From the NCBI GenBank assembly GCA_947456005.1, contig CANGRP010000063.1:1-10659 (forward strand): a stretch of DNA of 10,659 bases, in the 5' to 3' direction. A program made the position numbers and the translations under genes. A model generated the notes under the pieces. The model was not told the origin of the DNA and searched no databases. It was given only the letters and a program-made list of their open reading frames with translations. Below, in pieces: positions 1 through 6,096 of this stretch. The first letter of the stretch is position 1. Each line of letters starts with the position of its first letter. Origin of the DNA: Caulobacteraceae bacterium. Lineage in GTDB: Bacteria > Pseudomonadota > Alphaproteobacteria > Caulobacterales > Caulobacteraceae.

Positions 1-28
1 CCGACGTCTGGGTCGAGTGGGAGAGGGT

Positions 29-832
29 TCAGTCGGCGTAGACGCTGGGCCGGTTCTCCATCGCCGCCTTCACGGCTTCGACCTGGTTGGGCGAGCCGAT
101 AAGGGCGCCCTGCTCCCGGCTCTCGGCGAGGAGGATGGCGTGCTGGTCGGCGTCCGGGGCCAGGTCCAGCAGCCGCTTGCCGGCCCGGATGGCGTCGGGG
201 TTCTTGGAGGCGATATCGGCGGCGAGGGCCAGGGCCTCGGCGCGGGGATCGGCGCAGACCCGGGTGGCCAGGCCCATGCGGTGGGCCTCTTCGCCGTTGA
301 AGACCCGGCCGGTGTAGGTCAGTTCCCGGGCGACGTCGTCGCGCACCAGCCGCTTCATCAGGACCAGGCCCGCCATGTCGGGCACCAGGCCCCACTTGAT
401 CTCCAGCACCGCCATGCGGACATCCGGGGTGACGAAGCGGATGTCGGCGCCCAGGGCCAGCTGGAAGCCGCCCCCGAAGGCCACGCCATGGATGGCGGCG
501 ATCACTGGGACCGTCTGTTCACGCCAGACCATGACCGCATGCTGGGCGTGGTTCGAGCCGCCCTCGGTGCGCTTCGGCGTGACCAGGCCCGCCCCGCCGC
601 GGCGCTCGCCCGAGGCCATCTTGGCGAAGTTGCCCATGTCGAGGCCGGCGCAGAAGGCCCGGCCATCACCGGACAGCACGATGGCCCGCACGCCCTTCTC
701 GGTCTTGAGGCGCTCGCCGGTGTCCACCAGGGCCTGGAACATGCGGTCGTCCAGGGCGTTCATCTTGTCGGTGCGGACGAGGCGGACGTCGGCGACGCCG
801 TTCTCGAGGGTCACCTGGATGCGGTCTTCCAT
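29..832 (-). CDS. Enoyl-CoA hydratase/isomerase (crotonase) family protein
   Basis: A 267-residue crotonase-fold protein, the usual length for the family, probably a cytosolic enzyme acting on acyl-CoA thioesters. Seen: the oxyanion-hole segments AFCAGLDM (59-66) and HGVAFGGGFQLALGAD (115-130), then LEIKWGLVPD (143-152). In classical hydratases two glutamates catalyse. Here the first position, after GGG, is Gln124 (codon CAG at 461-463), while the second is kept as Glu144. Glu144 and Asp152 have the eight-residue spacing of the Glu/Asp pair in delta3,5-delta2,4-dienoyl-CoA isomerase, so isomerase or another crotonase chemistry is as likely as hydration. The start is ATG with AAGGAG just upstream. 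That Shine-Dalgarno overlaps the stop codon of the preceding GST gene, 11 nt away, so translation is probably coupled. Last gene visible of the minus-strand unit. Family call is firm; substrate unknown. Confidence 0.93.
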   Translation of the reverse strand: MEDRIQVTLENGVADVRLVRTDKMNALDDRMFQALVDTGERLKTEKGVRAIVLSGDGRAFCAGLDMGNFAKMASGERRGGAGLVTPKRTEGGSNHAQHAVMVWREQTVPVIAAIHGVAFGGGFQLALGADIRFVTPDVRMAVLEIKWGLVPDMAGLVLMKRLVRDDVARELTYTGRVFNGEEAHRMGLATRVCADPRAEALALAADIASKNPDAIRAGKRLLDLAPDADQHAILLAESREQGALIGSPNQVEAVKAAMENRPSVYAD

Positions 833-843
833 GAGGGTCTCCT

Positions 844-1758
844 TCAGCTCTTGCCGGGCAGGGCGACGTAGCCCACCCGGGGGAAATGCAGGTGCAGGCG
901 GCCAAGGTCGGGGGTTTCCTGGGCCAGGATGAGGCGGTCGGGCCGCGCGGCCACCAGGGCTCCGACGATGGGATCGCGGCCGTAGTCGTCGGCCATGACC
1001 ACAACCGGATCGCCAGGCGACAGGCCGAGGGCGTCATTGGGATCATGAGCGGGCGGGTCGGCGGGCCGGACGCTGCGGGCCTGTTCAAGGGCCTGCGCCC
1101 CGGTGGTCTCGGTCCGCGCGCCGTGGCCGATCCCGGCCATCCGCCGCCGCCAGGCCTCCAACCGGTCCAGGCCGGCGGTGAGGCGGTTGTAGGTGTCCGG
1201 CAGGGCCCCCTTCAGCCACCAGATGTTCATCCAGGCCGAGGCGTCGGCCAGCCCCGGCGCCTGGCCGGCCAGGAAGGGCGAGTCCCCCAGGGCATGGTCG
1301 ATCCAGGCCGCGTGCCCCCGCCACTGGATCTGCATGGGCCCGGCGGCCTGGGCCATGGCCTCCACGTCGAAGGGGCGGCCGGACAGCTTCTCGCGGTCGG
1401 CGATGAAGGTCTTGGGCGTCAGGTGGCCCAGTTCGCCGAAGATCACCGGCACGGTGGCCTGGAAGAACAGGCGGTCCGCCCAGAGGCCAATCCCCCTCAG
1501 GCCCGGCAGGCCCCGGTCGCCCGGCAGGGGCGTGCGCCTCTGTAGCTCGTCGAGGATGACCATGGAGTCGCAGTAGACGTCGGCGCCGATCTGCAGGACC
1601 GGCGCGCGCCGGTAGCCGCCCGTCAGGGGCGTCAGGTCCGGCTTGGGCATCATGTTGGGGGTGATCACCGAGGACCAGGCCTGGCCGGTCATGCCGAAGA
1701 CGATCCGCACCTTCTCCGAGAAGGGCGAGGCGTCGTAGTGGTGAAGGATCAGGTCCAT
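844..1758 (-). CDS. Glutathione S-transferase-like protein with C-terminal extension
   Basis: A 304-residue cytosolic GST-fold protein. Residues 1-75 look like the thioredoxin-type N-terminal domain: SPFSEKVR (11-18) at the usual active-site turn, the cis-proline segment RAPVLQIG (51-58, Pro53) and the acidic-Ser pair Asp64-Ser65 that binds the glutathione gamma-glutamyl group. Residues 90-210 look like the all-helical domain, with FLAGQAPGLADASAW (162-176) resembling the conserved N-capping box. Ordinary GSTs end near 210-230. Here about 80 residues follow, first low-complexity and Ala/Pro rich (219-240), then a likely beta-rich piece with GDPVVVMADDYG (249-260). Start chosen at ATG 1758 because GGGAGGGAG lies just upstream and the motif then falls at residue 11; a TTG at 1785 in frame has no such support. 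A sequestering hairpin overlaps the ribosome site. Substrate unknown; glutathione use is inferred from the fold. Confidence 0.87.
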   Translation of the reverse strand: MDLILHHYDASPFSEKVRIVFGMTGQAWSSVITPNMMPKPDLTPLTGGYRRAPVLQIGADVYCDSMVILDELQRRTPLPGDRGLPGLRGIGLWADRLFFQATVPVIFGELGHLTPKTFIADREKLSGRPFDVEAMAQAAGPMQIQWRGHAAWIDHALGDSPFLAGQAPGLADASAWMNIWWLKGALPDTYNRLTAGLDRLEAWRRRMAGIGHGARTETTGAQALEQARSVRPADPPAHDPNDALGLSPGDPVVVMADDYGRDPIVGALVAARPDRLILAQETPDLGRLHLHFPRVGYVALPGKS

Positions 1759-1780
1759 GGGCTCCCTCCCGACCGGGAGC
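1759..1780 (-). promoter_or_regulatory. Ribosome-binding site of the GST gene inside a small hairpin
   Basis: Reading the minus strand, GGGAGGGAG (1770-1762) precedes ATG 1758 and settles the start. Just upstream, CTCCCG (1779-1774) can pair perfectly with CGGGAG (1771-1766) over a 2-nt turn, covering part of the Shine-Dalgarno. In a second register GCTCCC (1780-1775) pairs with GGGAGC (1766-1761). Both are seen in the sequence; an effect on translation is inference. Confidence 0.45.
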
Positions 1781-1788
1781 GCCAAGCT

Positions 1789-1819
1789 GTCACGGATTTC
1801 GCCGCCGGGCCACCGTGAC
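1789..1819. repeat. 7-bp perfect inverted repeat after tesB
   Basis: GTCACGG (1789-1795) and CCGTGAC (1813-1819) are perfect inverted copies with a 17-nt spacer, six bases beyond the tesB stop codon and 30 nt before the GST start. No T-rich tract follows on the minus strand, so it is not a canonical intrinsic terminator. It could be a transcript-end hairpin or an operator half-site pair; chance is not excluded in G+C-rich DNA. Confidence 0.35.
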
Positions 1820-1825
1820 GCCGCG

Positions 1826-2671
1826 TCAGCGCCAGCGGATCAGCGCCTCCTGGGCGGCCTCGGCGACCAGCCTTCCATCCCGGGCGTAGATCTGGCCCCG
1901 GTTGAAGCCCCGCCCGCCGGAGGCCGACGGACTGTCCTGAACGAAGAGGTGCCAGTCGTGGAAGTCGGTCGCCTGGTGGAACCACATGGCGTGGTCGAGG
2001 CTGGCCGCCTGCAGCCGTCCGCTGTCCCAGTCCACCCCGTGCGGGCGCAGGGAAGCGTCCATCAGGGTCATGTCCGAACCATAGGCCAGGGCGCACTGGT
2101 TGACGGCGACACTGTCCCCAAGGGGCAGGCGGGTGCGGAACCAGCACATGTCCACCGGCTCGCGGGCGCCGACGAAGCCATGGGGAACCGGCTCGCAGGG
2201 CTTGAGCTCCACCGGCCAGATTCGCCGGGAGGCCGGGTCGAGGCCGGCCTCGGCCCGCAGCTCCTCCTCGTTCTTCAGGGATTCCGGAGGCGGGGCGTCC
2301 GGCATGGGCAGCTGGTGCTCGAAGCCGGTCTCAGGGACCTGGAAGGAGGCGGCGAGGTTGAAGATCTGCTTGCCGTTCTGAATGGCCACCACCCGGCGGA
2401 CGCTGAAGGACCCGCCGTCCCGCGCCCGGTCGACCTGGAACAGGATGGGAAGCTTGGGGTTCCCGGGGCGGATGAAATAGCAGTGCAGGGAGTGGCAGTC
2501 CCGCCCCTCGATCGTTTGGTACGCCGCCGCGAGGGACTGGGCCACCACCTGGCCGCCATAGATCCGGCGGGTCTCGAAAGGCGGGTTGAACCCCCGGAAG
2601 AGGTCGGTGTCCAGGGTCTCCAGGTCGAGAAGGGCGAGGAGCTCGTGGTCCTCGAAGGCGGTCTGGGTCAT
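1826..2671 (-). CDS. tesB: Acyl-CoA thioesterase II (TesB)
   Basis: A 281-residue double-hotdog thioesterase, close to the 286 residues of E. coli TesB, hydrolysing acyl-CoA to free acid and CoA in the cytosol. Seen: N-terminal hotdog with RRIYGGQVVAQSL (35-47) and HCYFIRPGNPKLPI (63-76); C-terminal hotdog with AYGSDMTLMDASLRPHG (196-212), ASLDHAMWFH (223-232) and EAAQEALIR (271-279). These carry the family triad of Asp, Thr/Ser and Gln as Asp200, Ser224 and Gln274; E. coli has Thr at the middle position. Start ATG 2671 matches the family N-terminus (LLDLETLDTDLFRG). An upstream in-frame extension of 30 Pro/Ser-rich residues overlaps rmlC and was rejected. The 16-nt spacer from rmlC has no good Shine-Dalgarno, suggesting coupling to rmlC translation. 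Physiological substrate range is not visible. Confidence 0.95.
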   Translation of the reverse strand: MTQTAFEDHELLALLDLETLDTDLFRGFNPPFETRRIYGGQVVAQSLAAAYQTIEGRDCHSLHCYFIRPGNPKLPILFQVDRARDGGSFSVRRVVAIQNGKQIFNLAASFQVPETGFEHQLPMPDAPPPESLKNEEELRAEAGLDPASRRIWPVELKPCEPVPHGFVGAREPVDMCWFRTRLPLGDSVAVNQCALAYGSDMTLMDASLRPHGVDWDSGRLQAASLDHAMWFHQATDFHDWHLFVQDSPSASGGRGFNRGQIYARDGRLVAEAAQEALIRWR

Positions 2672-2687
2672 GGGCGGGAACGGCAAC

Positions 2688-3245
2688 TCAGAAGGCGGGA
2701 TCGGGAAGCTGGGCGAGGCGGGGCAAGAGGCGATCCTTGTCGGACAGGACGGCGTCCGCACCGGACACCGGCCAGTCGATGGCCAGGTCCGTATCGTTCC
2801 AGATCACCCCGCCCTCAGATTGGGGCGCATAGTCGCCGTCGACCTTGTAGGCCAGCATGACGTCATCGCAGAGGGTGCAGTAGCCGTGGGCGAAGCCGCG
2901 CGGGACGAAGAGCTGCTCGCCCCCTTCGGCGGTAAGCTGTGCAGAGACCCAGCGGCCGCGGGTCGGCGATCCCGGCCGGACGTCCACCGCGACGTCCAGT
3001 ATGGCCCCGGACAGCACCCGGACCAGCTTGGCCTGGGCGTGCGGCGCCGCCTGGAAATGCAGGCCGCGGACGGTTCCCGTCCGGGCGTTGAAGGCCTGGT
3101 TGTCCTGGACGAATTCAGCATCGACCCCGGCGGTGGCCAGGGTCCGGCGGCTCCAGGTCTCGGAGAACCATCCCCGCGCATCGCCATGGCGGCGGGGCGT
3201 GATAAGCAGGACCTCGGGAAGGGCCAGGGGCGTTACGGTCGTCAT
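2688..3245 (-). CDS. rmlC: dTDP-4-dehydrorhamnose 3,5-epimerase (RmlC family)
   Basis: A 185-residue cupin, matching the 180-185 residues usual for RmlC, which epimerises dTDP-4-keto-6-deoxyglucose at C3 and C5 on the way to dTDP-L-rhamnose. Seen: DARGWFSETW (22-31), FVQDNQAFNARTGTVRGLHFQ region (45-65) with the catalytic-type His63, FVPRGFAHGY (113-122), Tyr133 and Tyr139 in YKVDGDYAP, and LSDKD (167-171) whose Asp171 fits the His-Asp dyad. The signature WxDPxLxIxWP appears as WNDTDLAIDWP. Start ATG 3245 gives the canonical N-terminus; an in-frame TTG at 3269 adds eight residues without family support. The Shine-Dalgarno is weak. It heads the tesB unit and diverges from a probable rhamnosyltransferase; no rmlA, rmlB or rmlD is in the window. 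A related deoxysugar 3,5-epimerase is the alternative. Confidence 0.92.
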   Translation of the reverse strand: MTTVTPLALPEVLLITPRRHGDARGWFSETWSRRTLATAGVDAEFVQDNQAFNARTGTVRGLHFQAAPHAQAKLVRVLSGAILDVAVDVRPGSPTRGRWVSAQLTAEGGEQLFVPRGFAHGYCTLCDDVMLAYKVDGDYAPQSEGGVIWNDTDLAIDWPVSGADAVLSDKDRLLPRLAQLPDPAF

Positions 3246-3289
3246 GGAATTCCCGGATACGGGCGGCAAGGCCGCGAAGGGTGCGAGGC

Positions 3290-4318
3290 ATGGCGCGGGA
3301 CGCGGCGAAAGACAACCCCGGGAGGGCGACCCAGGGCTCGGTCAGCGTCATCGTGGTCGCCTGGCAGTCGGGCCCGGACCTGATCCGCTGCCTTTCGGCC
3401 CTGGCCAGCCAGACCCTGCCGCCCCTTGAGATCCTGCTGGTCGACAACGCTTCCACCGACGGCGCGCCGGAGGCGGCGATGCGCGAGGTCCCCGGAATCA
3501 CCCCGGTTCCGGCGGGCGCCAACCTGGGCTTCGCCGCCGGGGTCAATCTCGGCGCCCGACAGGCCAAGGGCGAGTGGCTGGCCCTGGTGAACCCCGACGC
3601 CTTCGCGGCGCCGGACTGGCTGGAGCGCCTGCTCGCGGGCTCTGTGCGCAACCCCGGGGTGGAATGCTTCGGCTGCCGCCAGGCCATGGCCGACGCACCC
3701 GGACGCCTCGACGGCCTGGGCGACGTGATGAGCCTGCCCGGCATTCCCTATCGCGGCGGCTACGGCCTGGCCGATCCCGGCCCGGTGGCCGAAGGCGAAT
3801 GCTTCTCGGCCTGCGGGGGCGCCATGCTCATACGGCGGTCCCTGTTCGAGGCCCTGGGCGGGTTCGACGAGGACCTCTTCATGTACTGTGAGGACGTCGA
3901 CCTGGGTTACCGCATCCGGCTGGCTGGCGGCGCCTGCATGGTCATCCCCGACGCCCTGGTCGCCCACGTCGGCTCGGCCTCCACCGGCGGGGCGGGTTCT
4001 GACTTCGCCAGCTTCCATGGCGCCCGGAACCGCATAAGGGTCTTCATCAAGGATACCCCGCCCCTGTTGTTCTGGCTGACCCTGCCCCTGCACGCGGTCG
4101 CCACCGCCACACTCTTCCTGCGGCTGGCGACCCAGGGGCGGCTGGGACCCAACCTCAGGGGCGCACGGGCCGCCCTGGCCGACCTGCCGGCGGCCTTCGC
4201 CGCCCGCCGACGCACCCAGGCGACCCGCAGGGCCTCGTCCTGGGAGATCGCCCGGGCCATGACCTGGAATCCTCTCGACCTCCTCGGCCGCCGGGTGGTG
4301 ATCCGCTGGCGGGGCTGA
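3290..4318 (+). CDS. Family 2 glycosyltransferase, probable rhamnosyltransferase type
   Basis: A 342-residue GT-A enzyme of the WbbL-like kind that moves a sugar, often L-rhamnose from dTDP-rhamnose, onto a surface glycan at the cytosolic face of the membrane. Seen: SVSVIVVAW (17-25) as first strand, LLVDNASTDG (49-58) for nucleotide binding, ANLGFAAGVNLG (77-88), ALVNPDAF (98-105) as the DXD-equivalent, GAMLIRRSLFEALGGFDEDLF (177-197) and MYCEDVDLGYR (198-208) with the Glu-Asp catalytic-base motif. A hydrophobic stretch at 259-280 could touch the membrane, and the tail (300-342) is basic. Start ATG 3290 has AAGGG eight bases upstream; GTG 3281 in frame is less likely. It diverges from rmlC across 44 nt, which supports rhamnose use by inference. 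Acceptor unknown. Confidence 0.92.
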   Translation: MARDAAKDNPGRATQGSVSVIVVAWQSGPDLIRCLSALASQTLPPLEILLVDNASTDGAPEAAMREVPGITPVPAGANLGFAAGVNLGARQAKGEWLALVNPDAFAAPDWLERLLAGSVRNPGVECFGCRQAMADAPGRLDGLGDVMSLPGIPYRGGYGLADPGPVAEGECFSACGGAMLIRRSLFEALGGFDEDLFMYCEDVDLGYRIRLAGGACMVIPDALVAHVGSASTGGAGSDFASFHGARNRIRVFIKDTPPLLFWLTLPLHAVATATLFLRLATQGRLGPNLRGARAALADLPAAFAARRRTQATRRASSWEIARAMTWNPLDLLGRRVVIRWRG

Positions 4319-4330
4319 CGCGGTCAGCCC
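4312..4330. terminator. Hairpin spanning two convergent stop codons
   Basis: GGGCTGAC (4312-4319), loop GCG, then GTCAGCCC (4323-4330): a perfect 8-bp stem. Both stop codons, TGA of the glycosyltransferase (4316-4318) and of the FKBP gene (4326-4324), are part of it. The stem is G+C rich and symmetric, so it could end transcription both ways. No clear U-tract follows on either strand; only TGTTTGT appears a few bases on in the plus direction. Termination is inferred from position. Confidence 0.4.
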
Positions 4331-4824
4331 GCCTGTTTGTGGCGAGGGCCTGGCAGGACGTCGATCAGCTCGATCCGGAAGACCAGTGTCGCGCCGGGCG
4401 GGATCGGTCCGCCGCCCCGGTCGCCATAGCCAAGCTCCGCCGGCACGAAGATGCGCCACTCATCCCCCGGCCGCATGAGCTGCAGGGCCTCGACCCATCC
4501 CGGGATCAGGCCATCCAGGGGCATGACGGCGGGAACACCCCGATCGTAGGAGCTGTCGAAGACCTCGCCGGACAGGAGCTTGCCCTCGTAGTGCACCTTG
4601 ATCTGGTCCCCCGGCAGGGGGCGGACGCCGTCGGCGGGGCCCGTGCGGGCCACCACATACTGCAGGCCGGACGGCAGGACCTTCACCCCGGGCTCGGCGG
4701 CGTTCTTGACCAGGAAGGCCTTACCCGCCTCGGCGTTGGCGGCCAGGACCTTGGGGTCCGGGCCCCTCTGGCAGGCGGCGAGCAGGGACAGGCCAGCGGC
4801 CAGGGCGATGAGGACGAGGCGCAT
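4324..4824 (-). CDS. FKBP-type peptidyl-prolyl isomerase, lipoprotein
   Basis: A 166-residue secreted FKBP that should catalyse prolyl cis-trans isomerisation of envelope proteins. Seen: a lipoprotein signal peptide with lipobox LAAC (Cys18), followed by Gln19, so outer-membrane sorting is expected rather than inner-membrane retention. A linker (25-60) of FkpA/Mip-like flavour (AANAEAGKAFLVKN) leads to one FKBP domain (66-157). Binding-pocket residues by alignment: Tyr79, Phe89, Asp90, Ile107, Trp110, Tyr133, Ile141, Phe149. The usual Phe before the PL turn is Met101. The linker is too short for the helical dimerisation domain of FkpA or Mip. Start ATG 4824 has AAGGAG overlapping the ilvA stop, 11 nt away, so it is probably coupled to ilvA. 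Function firm; clients unknown. Confidence 0.94.
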   Translation of the reverse strand: MRLVLIALAAGLSLLAACQRGPDPKVLAANAEAGKAFLVKNAAEPGVKVLPSGLQYVVARTGPADGVRPLPGDQIKVHYEGKLLSGEVFDSSYDRGVPAVMPLDGLIPGWVEALQLMRPGDEWRIFVPAELGYGDRGGGPIPPGATLVFRIELIDVLPGPRHKQAG

Positions 4825-4835
4825 TGGGGTCTCCT

Positions 4836-6038
4836 TCAGACCGCGCGGGGCGGATAGCCCCGGGCCCTGAGGGCCTCCATGATTTCTTCGGTGTGCCGGG
4901 CGTCGCGGGTCTCGATCAAGATGTCGAACTCCGCACCCTTGGCCGGCACGTCCAGGGCCAGGCGGTTGTGGGCCACCTCGACGATATTGGCGCCCATCTG
5001 GCCGATCAGGGCCGAGACATTGGCCAGCAGGCCCGGGCGGTCGTCTCCGATGATCCGAAGGGAAACGAGGCGCTGGTCCCGGACCAGCTGGCGGGTGAGG
5101 ACCGAGGCGAGAAGGCGGGTGTCGATGTTGCCACCGCAGAGGATCACCCCGACTTTCTTGCCCCGGAACCGGTCCGGATAGGCCAGGAGAGCGGCGAGGG
5201 CCGCCGCACCGGCGCCCTCGGCGACCGTCTTCTCCACGTTGCAGAACAGGGCCACGGCTTGCTCGAGAAAGGGCTCCTCGAGCAGCAGGACCTCGTCGAT
5301 CAGAGGGCGGGCGACCCCGTAGGTCAGGTCGCCGACCCGCTTGACAGCTATGCCCTCGGCGATGGTCGCCCCGCCGGTGACGGCCTCGATGCCCTGCATG
5401 CGCGCCGTGAAGGACGGATACATGGCCGGCTCGACGCCGATCACCCGACAGTTCGGGTTGATGGACTTGGCCACGGTTGCGCAGCCGGCGATCAGGCCGC
5501 CGCCGCCGATGGGCACGGGCAGGACCTCGATGTCCGGCTGTTCCTCGAACATTTCCAGCGCGACCGTGCCCTGTCCGGCCATGACCTTCAGGTCATCGAA
5601 CGGGTGGACGAAGGTCAGCTCGCGCTCATCGCAGAGCTTCCGAGCAATGGCGGCGGACTCGTCGTAGGTGTCGCCATCCTGGACCACCTCGGCGCCGAAG
5701 GCCCGGGTCTGCTGGACCTTCACGAAGGGGGTCGAGCGCGGCATGACGATGGTCACGGGAATGCCCAGCCGGGCGGCGTGGTAGGCCAGGCCCTGGCTGT
5801 GATTGCCCGCGGAGGCGGCGATGACGCCCCGACGGGACTCGTTGTCCGACAGCTGGAGCAGGGTGTTGAGGGCGCCCCGCTCCTTGTAGGCGGCGGTGAA
5901 CTGCAGGTTCTCGAACTTCACCCAGACCTCGGCCCCGGTGATTTCCGAGAGGGTCTGGGACTTGCGCATCGGCGTGCGCTCGACCCGGCCGGCGATACGC
6001 TCGGCGGCGGCGCGGACATCGGCGAGGGTGAAGCTCAT
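4836..6038 (-). CDS. ilvA: Threonine ammonia-lyase (threonine dehydratase) with one ACT domain
   Basis: A 400-residue fold-type II PLP enzyme converting L-threonine to 2-oxobutanoate and ammonia, the entry to isoleucine synthesis. Seen: the PLP lysine Lys52 in ENLQFTAAYKERGALN (43-58), ASAGNHSQG (75-83), the phosphate-binding glycine loop GGGGL (178-182), and CGGN (301-304). Residues 326-400 form a single C-terminal ACT domain (LRIIGDDRPGLLANVSALI). E. coli TdcB (329 residues) lacks this and E. coli IlvA (514) has a double one, so this is the intermediate architecture common in many bacteria; allosteric control by amino acids is likely but the ligand cannot be read. Start ATG 6038 matches the family; Shine-Dalgarno weak. 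It lies 58 nt after the ABC gene and 11 nt before the FKBP gene. A catabolic role or serine side activity is possible. Confidence 0.94.
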   Translation of the reverse strand: MSFTLADVRAAAERIAGRVERTPMRKSQTLSEITGAEVWVKFENLQFTAAYKERGALNTLLQLSDNESRRGVIAASAGNHSQGLAYHAARLGIPVTIVMPRSTPFVKVQQTRAFGAEVVQDGDTYDESAAIARKLCDERELTFVHPFDDLKVMAGQGTVALEMFEEQPDIEVLPVPIGGGGLIAGCATVAKSINPNCRVIGVEPAMYPSFTARMQGIEAVTGGATIAEGIAVKRVGDLTYGVARPLIDEVLLLEEPFLEQAVALFCNVEKTVAEGAGAAALAALLAYPDRFRGKKVGVILCGGNIDTRLLASVLTRQLVRDQRLVSLRIIGDDRPGLLANVSALIGQMGANIVEVAHNRLALDVPAKGAEFDILIETRDARHTEEIMEALRARGYPPRAV

Positions 6039-6096
6039 GGCGGACCTGCGACTTTCAGGGGCACTTCCCTAGTCGCTTCGCCGGAAAAGGGAAAGC

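Noticed and set aside
17..871. Long open frame opposite the crotonase gene
   Set aside because: Antisense shadow in G+C-rich DNA; composition is Gly/Ala/His/Arg repeats with no fold signature, and the opposite strand encodes a clear crotonase.
2672..2761. 30-residue upstream extension of TesB
   Set aside because: Pro/Ser-rich, overlaps rmlC coding, and is absent from the family; ATG 2671 fits known TesB starts.
1757..2860. 367-codon frame opposite tesB and the rmlC end
   Set aside because: Spans two real genes on the other strand and their gap, has no recognisable domain, and is Gly/Pro/Arg rich as expected for a shadow.
3246..3253. GGAATTCC palindrome beside the rmlC start
   Set aside because: Only 8 bp; expected by chance and lacks flanking symmetry.
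3242..4459. 405-codon frame opposite the glycosyltransferase
   Set aside because: Crosses a convergent gene boundary and shows no domain; the plus-strand glycosyltransferase explains the region.
6065..6093. TTCCCT/AGGGAA inverted repeat between the ABC gene and ilvA
   Set aside because: Six-base arms with a 17-nt loop and no T-tract; too weak to call a terminator or operator.
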